Source of the DNA: Gonatopus flavifemur
Lineage: Eukaryota > Arthropoda > Insecta > Hymenoptera > Dryinidae
Assembly: GCA_018340375.1 (NCBI GenBank)
Contig: JAFFJZ010000004.1
Location: 35,996,001-36,060,000, forward strand
Direction of reading: 5' to 3'
DNA length: 64,000 bases
Numbering within the stretch: the first letter of the stretch is position 1; every line of letters begins with the position of its first letter. Positions 23,513-32,605 of the stretch are shown here, one piece after another. The position numbers and the translations under genes are program-made. The notes below the pieces were generated by a model, which was given only the letters and a program-made list of their open reading frames with translations, ran no database searches and was not told where the DNA came from.

Positions 23513-23999
23513 CCCCTGAATATGTGCATCCTGTCTACGATTTTTTTGTATCGCATACCCCAGATATTTGATTTCCTTCACTTCCCCTATACAGTGCGAC
23601 CTCTGAATAAGAACGCTTGCCCTCTTCCTCTTTCGAACAGTTTTTGCTTCGCGTTGAAGGGAGAGAGTAAGCGTTCTCATTGAAAGGTCGCACTGTATTC
23701 TCTTCCCCACATTTCCATTCCATTCCTTTACTTCTTCCTTCTTCTCCCGTAAGTCTCATTATCTTCGTTTTGCTTGCATTTACCTGAATCTTCTTCCTAT
23801 AGAAATACCTTCCTAGTACCCCCATCGCTCTTTTCATATGTTCTTCGTTCTCCGCTATATCGTCTGTGTAAGCCATTGTTCTTATCCTTTGATTACCTAT
23901 CTTGATTCCTCCTCACATTCGACACATCGACGCGTCGGTATCGGACTTCTCTTTCTACCTTATCATTTTCTCTCTTTCTAACCGATGATGGGAGGTACT
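23513..23999 (-). repeat. inverted internal LINE segment flanked by 12-bp repeat
   Basis: Read on the minus strand this gives the RT motif C region (MAYTDDIAENEEHMKRAMG) and the block after it, i.e. the part missing from the plus strand; the first about 20 codons are present on both strands. Both junctions carry gacgctagtatc (23,500-23,512 and 23,999-24,011) as a direct repeat. Confidence 0.75.
23592..23695. mobile_element. 104-bp palindromic MITE, TA-flanked
   Basis: cagtgcgacctctgaataag at 23,592 pairs with its inverted copy ending ggtcgcactg at 23,695, and TA lies on both sides. It is nested inside the inverted LINE segment. Confidence 0.85.
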
Positions 24000-25177
24000 G
24001 ACGCTAGTATCTACTTAAAGAGGGAGTCAAAACAGCTTCAGAAGTGATAGGGCAAGTGAAGGGAATAGGAAGGAGGAGATTTGGAGGAGATTGGGGGAGA
24101 AGAATTTGGCTATCCGATTGTTCAGTAGGAACAGTAGCGAGCTTCGGAGCTGAAATATGGGGATGAGAAGACAGGGAATCGATGAAGAGATTGCGAGAAA
24201 AATACATTGGATGGACGCTGAATTCACATTAGAGAACTCCAGGGTATATGATATGAGAGGAGACGAAGAGAGAGAAATTGAGAACGAAAATGGGGGAAAG
24301 AAGTTGGGGATTCGACGAAAAACTGAGGGAAGGCGAAGAGAGTGAAATAGCGAGAATGTGTTGGGAAGAGATCAGAAAACAAGAAGAAGAAGCGGGGTGA
24401 GAAAGAGAGAGGAGACAATTTTTTGAAGAGAGAGGATTTTCGAGAATAGAAGTAGAAATACAACAGGGAAAAGGTAATGAGATACATCGAAAGTTAGAGG
24501 AGAGAGATACGCAGGTATAAACTCAGGTGAACTGGAGTAAGTTTTGGCAGTCAAAATACAATGGTGGGTATGAAGGGATATGGACAATAGAACGACCAAG
24601 GTACTCAGTGGAAAGGGGCGAAGGAGAGAAAGGGAAATCAAGGATAGATTCAGATTAGGAAATAAGGTGAGGGGGAAGGGTTTCGGGAGGGTGAAGACGA
24701 AAGGAAATATAAGGTATGTGAATGGGAAATAGAATCGTGGGAACATGTATTAGAAAGATGTTGGAGAAAGGTGGAAGTGAATATGAATGGTGTGCAGGAG
24801 GTAGTTGAAAGGATACTAGATGAAGATGGGACAGAAGAGAAATGGATGGGAGAATTAGGAAAAACTAGGGGAGAATTGAGAGAGAAGCAGCAGGAAGGGG
24901 AGAAAGAGACGGAGGGTGGCGATAAAGGGAAGGGGGGGAAACAGGAGGGAGGGAATTGGGGGGGGTGGGTGTGTATGAGGATGAATGGAGAGAGTGAGTG
25001 GCCACGCGTGCACGTGCACACACGCACACACGGAGGAAAATGTGAAGTTGATGTAAGTTGATATGAGAAATAGACGTAAGATAGTTTTTGAGGAAATTGT
25101 AATGGGAAAGGGGAGAGGGTGCTCTAAGCGAATGTAAAGAGCGCCCAGAGGAATGAGTGGATAAATATATACATATA

Positions 25178-27190
25178 CAGGGCGTCCCATTTGAAACAGG
25201 ACAGCTGAATAACTCTTCAGGGAATGGAGGGGGAAAAAAATTGTTCAGATAAAAGTTGTAGGGTTCGAAGGGGGCCATAAGATGGTGACCTTGAATTTTA
25301 CCTTGAGGTCAATTTTGAGCATAATTGATGGTCAAAGTATGTTTTTTCAAATGGAAAACCCTACGTTTGACCTCAGAAATGGAAAGAGCGGAAAATTTTA
25401 CGTCCGAATATGTTGACATATCAGGTCTTTTGAAGGTCATTTGAAGGTCAAAAAACCATTTTCTATGGATTTTTACGGAAAAGCCTCAAACGAGTTGTTT
25501 CTCTGACCAAAGTTATTAAAGTTGAAGTGAAACCCCACGTTTCGACCTTGAATTGAAAGTGAACAGAACTAACCTTCAGAGTTTATTCTTCATATCAGTA
25601 TGAAAATGATCATTAAGAAGTTTTCATCGTTTACGGTGTAAGTGCGAGTTCAAAATGGTTTATTCACCTAACGAATGTGTTGATATTTTAATGATCTTGG
25701 GTGAGTGTCGCGGAGTGTATCAAAGAGCGTCACGATTGTACAGAGAGCGGTTTGGAGATCGGTAGCGTCATCCTTCTCCAGAAGTCATTCGCCAAGTTGA
25801 AAGAAATTGTCGACAAGGAAGGATTGGTCAACGCCGAAACAATCAAGGTTTCAACTTTAACGACCCTCGATGCGTTGCTGTTTTAGCAATAATACACATG
25901 AATCCTCATGTTAGTTTACATGATATTGAACGCGATTTGGGTATTCCACGCAGTACGGCACACAGAATTCTACAAGCTGCTCAATATCATCCGTACCACA
26001 TCACACTGACCCAAGAATTATCTCAACAAGATATGCAGAATCGGGTCAACTTTTGCCATTGGGCTTTACAGAGGTTGAACGAAGCGCCCGATTTCTTTCG
26101 ATATGTTCTTTTCAGTGATGAATCAACGTTTCAAAGTACTGGCTTGTTAAATCGTCACAATAGCCACTATTGGTCAGCGCAAAACCCGCACTGGACTCAA
26201 CAAGTTGATCATCAGCATCGGTGGAGTATAAATGTTTGGTGTGGAATTCTAGAAAATCAAGTTATTGGGCCGTATTTTTTTGATGGAACTGTTAACGGTC
26301 CTAATTATCTACAATTTTTACAGAATGAATTACCAGTTCTCATGGAAGATGTGACACTAGCAACTAGGCAGAGGATGTGGTATCAGCAAGACGGTGCACC
26401 ACCACACTTTGCTCGATGTGTGAGGGATTATCTAAATATCCTTTCCCCCAATCGTTGGATTGGTCGGGGTGGATTTGTACTGTGGCCGGCAAGATCTCCT
26501 GATCTCACCCCTCTAGATTTTTATTTATGGCGTTACGTAAAAAATGTCGTTTATACCAACCGACCAACAACACCTGTGGATCTACAACAACGCATCAGAT
26601 ACGCAATTGCGAATATTCGTGCAGAAGTTTCTCAGTCTGTTCTTGGAAACTTTCGACGCCGGCTGGAGTTATGTATTGAAGTAAATGGCGGTCAATTCGA
26701 ACATCTCCTGCAATAAGTGTGTCTTACCCGTCAACGGATTTGTGCCATCTGTAATTATAAAACGACGAACTGGGAAAATAAATAATTTTTTAATTATTGT
26801 TCCAAATTTGGTCGAATTCAAGGTCGAAACGTGGGGTTTCACTTTAACTTTGATAACTTCGGTCAGAGAAACAACTCGTTTGAGGCTTTCCTGTAAAAAT
26901 CCATAGAAAATGGTTTTTCGACCTTCAAATGACCTCTAAATGACCTGATATGTGAACATATTCGGACGTAAAATTTTCCGCTCTTTCCATTCCTGAGGTC
27001 GAACGTAGGGTTTTCCATTTGAAAAAACATACTTTGACCATCAATTATGCTCAAAATTGACCTCAAGGTCAAATTCAATGTCACCATCTTATGGCCCCCT
27101 TCGAACTCTACAACTTTTATCTGAACAATTCTTTCCCCCTCCATTCCCTGAAGAGTTATTCAGCTGTCCTGTTTCAAATGGGACGCCCTG
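25178..27190. mobile_element. DD41D mariner-like element C, full length
   Basis: 2013-bp transposon with ends cagggcgtcccatttgaaac / gtttcaaatgggacgccctg, TA on both sides and about 390-bp inverted repeats (25,178-25,570 and 26,800-27,190). It encodes one transposase with a single stop. The TA target lies in the TA-rich 3' tail of the LINE. Confidence 0.93.
25655..26716 (+). pseudogene. DD41D transposase, element C, single nonsense codon
   Basis: One uninterrupted frame of 354 codons from ATG 25,655 to the stop at 26,714-26,716 except for TAG at 25,763-25,765 (codon 37), in the N-terminal DNA-binding region where unit A has sense codons. Catalytic residues are all present: FSDESTF, QQDGAPPH, SPDLTPLDFYLWR, with 41 residues between the second and third Asp. 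It shares GIPRSTAHRIL and WWSIN-type landmarks with units A and B. The terminal repeats are intact, so this copy could still be moved by a related transposase supplied from elsewhere. Confidence 0.93.
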
Positions 27191-27213
27191 TATATATATA
27201 TAACTTTCAACAT

Positions 27214-27809
27214 ATAGTCCTCCATGTATCCTTACTTTGATCCAAAATGCAAATGTCACAATTGTGAATGAATCATTGTATCATTCGATAAGAAATCGTG
27301 ACTTCATTCCTCACATTTTCCCTTCGTATGACCCTCCAAGATATTCTCTCCTGGAACAAATAACGGCAAAAGTATATGATATGGCTTGACCATACTCTTC
27401 ACCTATTTTTCCTACATGACCGCGACCCAAGTTACCGTTTCAAACACAAGAAGATATATTGTTTTCTTTGTATCACTGTGGGGTTAGGAAACTCGACGAG
27501 TACCTCGAATTGTACTTTGTACATAGATTTTGATTTTGTTTTCATCGAAAGGTCTCGCCTCGAATCCTTGTGTATAACGGTTGGATCGCAATGGAGACAT
27601 TCGAAACGTGTCACGAAACGTAGGACCTCCTGTGATGAATGTCGCTGAAGAAAAGAAAGGATTCATTGCTGATGAATTACTCTACAACAAAACTAACAAT
27701 TCTCAAAAATTCTCAATTCCAACCTCACCTCCATTCCTGTGTCCATGTACTTGGAACAGAAAATATTTGTCAGTTCAAACTTGTACCGCGACCTGATAAC
27801 TTCGAAGTA
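27214..27809. other. Polinton interior between LINE and mariner
   Basis: Remnant Polinton sequence without recognisable gene. Short ORFs on both strands overlap and none shows a known motif. Confidence 0.4.
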
Positions 27810-29090
27810 CCAGGTGTGTCAGTATAAAACCGGAATTTGCCCATGGGTGGCGCTAGATGTCGATGCAGTTACCGACACATCACGTCAGCGGTGTCTTGTT
27901 ATTATATTGATATCCGACAAAGATTTCCAACTCACAATAACACGAGTTCCATTCAGTAGCATTAGTTCATTGGAGATAAACATGTCGAGTTTCGTGCCAA
28001 CAAATTACGATTTGCGGACAGCACTACTTTTCTGTTTTCATCTGAAGAAAACCGCAGCCGAATCGCATCGAATGCTTGTGGAGGCGTTTGGTGAGCATGC
28101 TCTCGGTGAAACACAGTGTTTCGAGTGGTTCAAACGGTTCAAAAGTGGCGATTTTGACGTCAGGAACGAAGGACGTGGAAGACCACCGAAAAAGTTTGAA
28201 GACGCTGACCTGCAAGCCTTGTTGGACGAAGACGACGCTCAAACACAACAACAACTGGCGGATCAGTTAAAGGTGACCCGAAAAGCCATCTCCTTCCGGT
28301 TGAGAGCCATGGGAAAGATACAAAAGGTGGGGAAATGGGTTCCACGTGAACTCAACGAAAGACAGCAGGAAAACCACAAAACATCATGCGAAACGCTGCT
28401 TGCCAGGTTCCAAAGAAAGTCATTTCTCCATCGAATTGTGACTGGCGATGAAAAGTGGGTATATTTCGAGAATCCTAAGCGCAAAAAGTCATGGGTTACT
28501 CCGGGTGAACCATTAACATCGACGGCAAGACCAAACCGCTACGGACGAAAGACAATGCTGTGTGTTTGGTGGGGTCAGAAGGGCGTAATCTACTACGAGC
28601 TACTGAAACCTGGGGAAACTGTCAATACTCAACGCTACCGACAACAAATGATCGATTTGGATCGAGTTTTGCGTGAAAAACGACCAGAATACCAACAAAG
28701 ACAACACAAGGTGATTTTGCTGCATGGCAATGCACCAGCACACAAAGCAAAACAGGTCCAGGAAACGATAGAGTCGTTCTGTTGGGAGATTCTTCAGCAC
28801 GCGCCTCACTCATCGGACCTTACCCCATCCGATTACTACTTGTTTGCATCGATGGGACACGCACTTGCAGCGCTTCACTTCTTACGAAGATGTACGAGAA
28901 TGGCTCGATGACTGGTTTGCCTCAAAAGAGCAACAGTTCTTTTGGCGCGGAATCCACAAATTGCCAGAAAGATGGAAAAAATGTATTGATAGCGACGGAC
29001 AATACTTTGAATGAGTTACTTTGTATCATATCATTACAATAAACGTGTTTTCTCTGTACAAAAATTCTGGTTTCATACTTACACACCTGG
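27810..29090. mobile_element. 1281-bp mariner (DD34D) inserted in the Polinton
   Basis: Inverted ends ccaggtgtgtcagtataaaa / complement of tttcatacttacacacctgg, flanked by TA (27,808-27,809 and 29,091-29,092). The length is typical of mariner elements. It contains one transposase gene on +. Confidence 0.92.
27982..29014 (+). pseudogene. mariner transposase with mutated catalytic Asp
   Basis: Start at ATG 27,982 (MSSFVPTNYDLRTALLF), matching mariner N-termini; an in-frame upstream extension to 27,739 crosses the terminal repeat and is rejected. Two helix-turn-helix regions (about residues 10-110; SHRMLVEAFG and KVTRKAISFRLRAMG), the WVPREL linker, then the catalytic core: first Asp in IVTGDEKWVY, but the second position reads LHGNAPAH, so the Asp is replaced by Gly; third Asp in SDLTPSDYYLF after the normal 34 residues. 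A frameshift near 28,870-28,880 moves the C-terminus (TSYEDVREWLDDWFASKEQ) into another frame ending at 29,014. Doubly inactive. Confidence 0.93.
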
Positions 29091-29217
29091 TACTTGTACC
29101 GTGATTCAGTTCGTCACCGCTTGGTTCAGTTCAGCTGTATTTGTGCTTTCAGTTTGTTGTTTAATTCGTTCGTTTGTTTGTGTGTCAGGCAGTTTGTGTA
29201 TTTTCTTCTCACAAAAA

Positions 29218-29466
29218 TGAAGCGATCTTCAACACCAGCAGAGTGGTCTTACCAACAATGGAAGCAAAAGTTGGCAGTAGCCAGGCGGAAAAAGGAGAAG
29301 CGCGGAGAAATAGGACTCAACGGTGATAACATTGATGATGATGGATTGGATGGCCATATGGATCCTGTGATGTGATAGGATTTGAATGAGACAACCAGCG
29401 ATATCGAATCGGATAATGGTGGTGGATCATTCGTCTCCCTTGATCAGCACATATGGGAGAAGTAAT
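29218..29466 (+). CDS. hypothetical small Polinton protein
   Basis: Unrecognised. ATG 29,218 follows an arthropod-initiator-like tcagt-rich stretch (29,130-29,210). The first 52 residues are basic (MKRSSTPAEWSYQQWKQKL, then RRKKEKR). Two stops (TGATAG, 29,373-29,378) interrupt the frame, which continues as an acidic segment to 29,466. The position just inside the right inverted repeat, pointing toward it, fits a Polinton accessory gene. Confidence 0.35.
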
Positions 29467-29709
29467 TGGGCCCACTCACTGATGGTAGAGAAAATGATAT
29501 AGGAGAGAGAGAACGAGGAATAAAGAGTATGTATAGGCTATTTTTTTCGAATCGCGAAGTGATGTGTTATTTTTCTTCACCGTCGTCATCACTATCAACA
29601 TCATCCTGGTTATGATATTTATCTAAAGATGAGACCATTTGTTGAATTATTATCATTCCACATTTCTGATCCACGTATCATTGCGTTAGACATAACTAAA
29701 CATTAAAGT

Positions 29710-29920
29710 GCAGGTATGGGGGTCTATGGGGAGGAGCCTCCTTGTGGGGTCCGTGGGTGAAGCTCCCTTGTGGAGTTCAAGGGGACGAATCGCCTTTTCA
29801 GGAGTTCAAGGAAGCTTTGCCCCCTTGTAGGCTCCGGGGGCGAAGCCCCTGCTCTTTGTTTGGGGGTGGGGGTGAGAGATGGGGTGAGGGTAAGAGAAGG
29901 GGTGGGAGGGTGAGAGAGGG
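29710..29920. repeat. GC-rich imperfect tandem repeat in the Polinton
   Basis: Roughly four diverged units of about 30-35 bp with the pattern gggg-cgaagc-cccttgt-ggagttc, each partly self-complementary (ggggcgaagcccc), followed by a gggtgagag-rich run. It stands out sharply from the AT-rich surroundings. Confidence 0.7.
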
Positions 29921-30099
29921 GTAACGTGAGAGATTGTTCATTACTATTGATTGTTTATTCCTCAGATTATTCATTCAGTCAACTATTTTCCGATCAATGT
30001 GTGCAGGGACAAGGTATGATTCATCACTCCCCATCTGATTCCGTCTCATCTCCGAGATCCTTTCCTCAATGCATCGATGATTATCTCTTTCGTTCTTCA

Positions 30100-30896
30100 C
30101 ATTTCGGGATATTCTCCTCCTTTTTCCTTTTCCGAGACATTCAACATTCATTCAACAAGAAACTCTCACATTTCATTCATTTGTTTATTATTTGCTGTTG
30201 AATGATAGCTTCATATGATTGTTCCATTCATTCCATTCCGTATATGTTGTACATACATACATACATACATACATACATACAGTTTCTATTGTACCTCAGA
30301 GTCTCATCTTCGAGGCCTTCATACCTGACCCTGTACTCAATGGAAGGGACCGACCGATGTTGTCAGCTTTGCCGATTTACTCTACGAGGAAGGGTCATTT
30401 CACGTGTTGAAGTATTGTTCTGTTGTCTTTGCGAGGCATGCTCGTATACCTTCCGAGATATCCTTTCATACGTCTTACGAGAGACCTTCGATTTTGATAC
30501 AAGAACCTTTCTTACAAGGGTCATTCATTTACACGTCTCGAAACTTTTTCTGTTCCTTTCTTGAGACCTTCATGTGTATCCCTCACAAGATCAATTCACA
30601 TCTTCGTCTGTGATACAAAGAAAGAATCTCTTTCCGGGAGGTTTATTGATTATATTTATCCATTAGTTTATGAAATTTCAAACAATCATTCTTATATTAC
30701 CATCCAATTTCCTTACTCAACATTATGTTCTGTGAACATCTCTTTTTCATTATCTTAGGAGCTTATCGTTGAGATTCGTGATGTTATCTGAACCATCTTG
30801 CTTGAGTCGAACTCTCAACCGTCCACTGTTACATCACTATGGGGTGCCCCGAGAAGGGCAACTGGAGGGGGTTCCCCATGGAGGTGTTCAACTGCT
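30100..30896. repeat. Polinton right terminal inverted repeat
   Basis: Inverted counterpart of 14,333-15,118. A tacatacatac microsatellite (about 30,247-30,282) has expanded only in this copy. The inner limit is approximate. Confidence 0.88.
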
Positions 30897-30902
30897 TTGG
30901 CT
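30897..30902. repeat. target-site duplication TTGGCT, right copy
   Basis: Matches 14,327-14,332 exactly and lies directly after the Polinton right terminus. Confidence 0.9.
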
Positions 30903-31275
30903 TCAATCCGTACGGAACCCCATTTTCCTGTTTCTGAATCACTCCCATGGCTCTGAGGCATTTATAAATGGTTTGTTGAGTTACTCCCAATGATTCCGCC
31001 AATCCTTTTCGCGTTTGACACGAGTCTTCATCAAGTATTGCCTCCAATTCGGAATCTTCAAAAATTTTCTCTCTTCCATCGCCATGTCAGTCCTCAGCAT
31101 TAAAATCACCCTTCTTGAAAAGTTGAAATCATTCACGACACGTTCTTGCACTCGGAGCAGCCTCACAGTGAGTACTTGAGAGCATTCGATAAGCCTCAGT
31201 CGCAGTTTCCTTCAAATGGAAGCAGATAATCGGAACTTCCCGCAAATGACGAGAATGCAGCTCAAAAATTGACAT
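30897..31275 (-). pseudogene. mariner transposase, N-terminal half
   Basis: Minus-strand frame from ATG 31,275 (MSIFELHSRHLREV) with helix-turn-helix landmarks (FHLKETATEAYRML; AILDEDSCQTRKGLAESLGV; CLRAMGVIQKQ) and ending in VPYGLKP at the Polinton junction. In-frame stops occur in the CRE-FQ region and shortly after. It is the missing front of the fragment at 13,668-14,332, with the Polinton between them. Confidence 0.9.
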
Positions 31276-31630
31276 CTTCGATCGAGTAAAAATTTATGAT
31301 GTAATCAAAAATTCACTAATATGACGATGGTGTTATGTTCACGGATGTCCACCCTTACTATGTGACATCAATTACCTAACCGATTTCGACCGCCAGCTAC
31401 CGACGCAACCATGTATTGTAAATGGCGGAAGCAAAGTTGTGCACATAATATAATTGACTCTTTTCAATCATCTCAATTATAGATGTACATACTGGAAATC
31501 ATGTATGGATAGAAAACTCTGAGTAAGAGACAAATAAAATAGAATCAAAAAGCAATCAATATGTACGTTATTCCAACGAACAAGAACAAAATTTCCATTC
31601 ACATGTATCACTTTGATCTCAAAATGCCCA
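31276..31630. other. spacer upstream of the split mariner
   Basis: Probably includes the 5' untranslated part of the mariner. The terminal repeat was not identified. Confidence 0.35.
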
Positions 31631-32070
31631 AAGAGAACATGAAGCTTCAGTAAACGTTCGGATTAGATCTGTATAGAACGAATCGAAGGTTCATGAAAGC
31701 TAACTTTTTGATTCAGAAACGTTTGACAAAGGTTCTACGGACGTTGAAATGTCCGCCTCGAAATACGTTTAGGAAACATAGATGGAACGTTCGCTGAAGG
31801 TTCATCGAAGATTTGACGAAGCTTCACAAAAATATCTATACTTAGATTAATTTATAATAATTTATGTTCATTAATTCATTTATTTTTCATATAAATTGAT
31901 CAAAATTGATATAAGTTCCATCTATGTTTTCTGAACGTATTTCGAGGCGGACATTCCAACGTCCGTAGAACCTTTTTCAAACGTTTGAATCTAAAAGTTA
32001 GCTTTGATGAATCTTCGGCCCGATCTATGCACATCTGATCTGAACGTTCGCTGAAGCTTCATGTTCTCTT
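31631..32070. mobile_element. 440-bp foldback MITE
   Basis: Perfect 20-bp inverted ends (aagagaacatgaagcttcag) with inverted similarity extending about 165 bp inward (acggacgttgaaatgtccg, cgcctcgaaatacgttt), around an AT-rich core. No clear target duplication. It abuts the start of the transposase-like gene and may have removed or displaced its beginning. Confidence 0.85.
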
Positions 32071-32592
32071 CGGCTGATGATGGACATAATTCTTTTGACG
32101 ATGCATGTTCTGAATTGGAGGCTGTTGATTGCATCGGTGCAAATACTCATGGAAATTCCATTGATTGTCAAACATCCACTTCAAAAAATTCACAGAATCA
32201 ATCTCCTTCTGAATCAAATGTTTTTTGGAACATTGCGAAAATTGTCAGTACTATTGATGGTAACAATTCTACTACAGATGACCTGGAGTTCTTATATGAT
32301 CTATTTTCCTTCAAGAATCATCTTGTATCACCAATGAATGAAAATGAGTTTGAGAGAACTTTAACAAAGGACTTCGAAGTTTTAGAGAGACAAAAACTCG
32401 CAGAATGGGTTCCAGAGCACAATAGAACTGTCAATGCTACTAATAGTTCATTACGCATATTGGCTCCACATTTGAGGTCTTCATCTTTGGATTATAGAAC
32501 CCTCATCAAAATTCCCCGAAAAACACATACAATTGAGTTAGAAAATAGAAAAATTTATTAATTCGATATTGAAGAGTCACTATTGGAAGAAC

Positions 32593-32605
32593 GACAGGAT
32601 GGTTT
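32593..32605. repeat. 13-bp target duplication of the RTE, left copy
   Basis: gacaggatggttt, repeated exactly at 35,956-35,968. Confidence 0.9.

Larger units (their letters stand above)
22290..25100 (+). pseudogene. LINE reverse transcriptase, rearranged
   Basis: Linker region with WWDEECEEF (about 22,335), then RT fingers: KKATGIDEIPNEVW, EDWKEGVVVPIR, LLNTLY-type block, PDNQTGFRAGMGPVDN, catalytic motif A (MFADLKAAFDSVDR) and VKQGYPLSPDLFN (22,852-23,403). Motif C appears on the plus strand as YANDT (mutated YxDD, about 23,447) and again on the minus strand as YTDDIA (about 23,866), because 23,513-23,999 is an inverted segment. The plus strand then resumes with downstream RT sequence from about 24,005 and ends with a VCEWEIESWEHVLERC Cys/His motif near 24,715-24,765 and a very Glu/Lys-rich tail. 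Many stops and shifts. Confidence 0.8.
22216..27198 (+). mobile_element. 5'-truncated LINE nested in the Polinton
   Basis: Purine-rich, G-rich + strand, unlike the Polinton around it, bounded by the 15-bp duplication. Begins in the middle of the LINE ORF (no endonuclease seen) and ends in a TA-rich tail (ataaatatatacata) at about 25,177, into which the third DD41D element (25,178-27,190) has jumped. The clade is unresolved; the WWDEECEEF start and the C-terminal Cys/His motif recall abundant insect LINEs of the Jockey/R1 group. Confidence 0.8.
14333..30896. mobile_element. complete-ended Polinton/Maverick transposon
   Basis: 16,564-bp element with inverted termini (agtagttgaatacc at 14,333; complement of agcagttgaacacc at 30,896), AG/CT outer bases, about 0.8-kb terminal inverted repeats and a perfect 6-bp target duplication. 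All are hallmarks of this virus-like DNA transposon class. Retained genes, all on + and all broken: integrase, penton-like capsid, basic protein, major capsid, an unassigned conserved protein, cysteine protease. After subtracting the nested LINE, DD41D element and mariner, about 10.3 kb of Polinton remains. No protein-primed DNA polymerase B or FtsK/HerA-type ATPase was recognised, so the element was probably internally deleted before or during decay. Confidence 0.93.

Noticed and set aside
22306..25278. Many long minus-strand ORFs rich in Ser, Pro, Phe and Leu
   Set aside because: Complement of the purine-rich LINE coding strand; low complexity with no domain.
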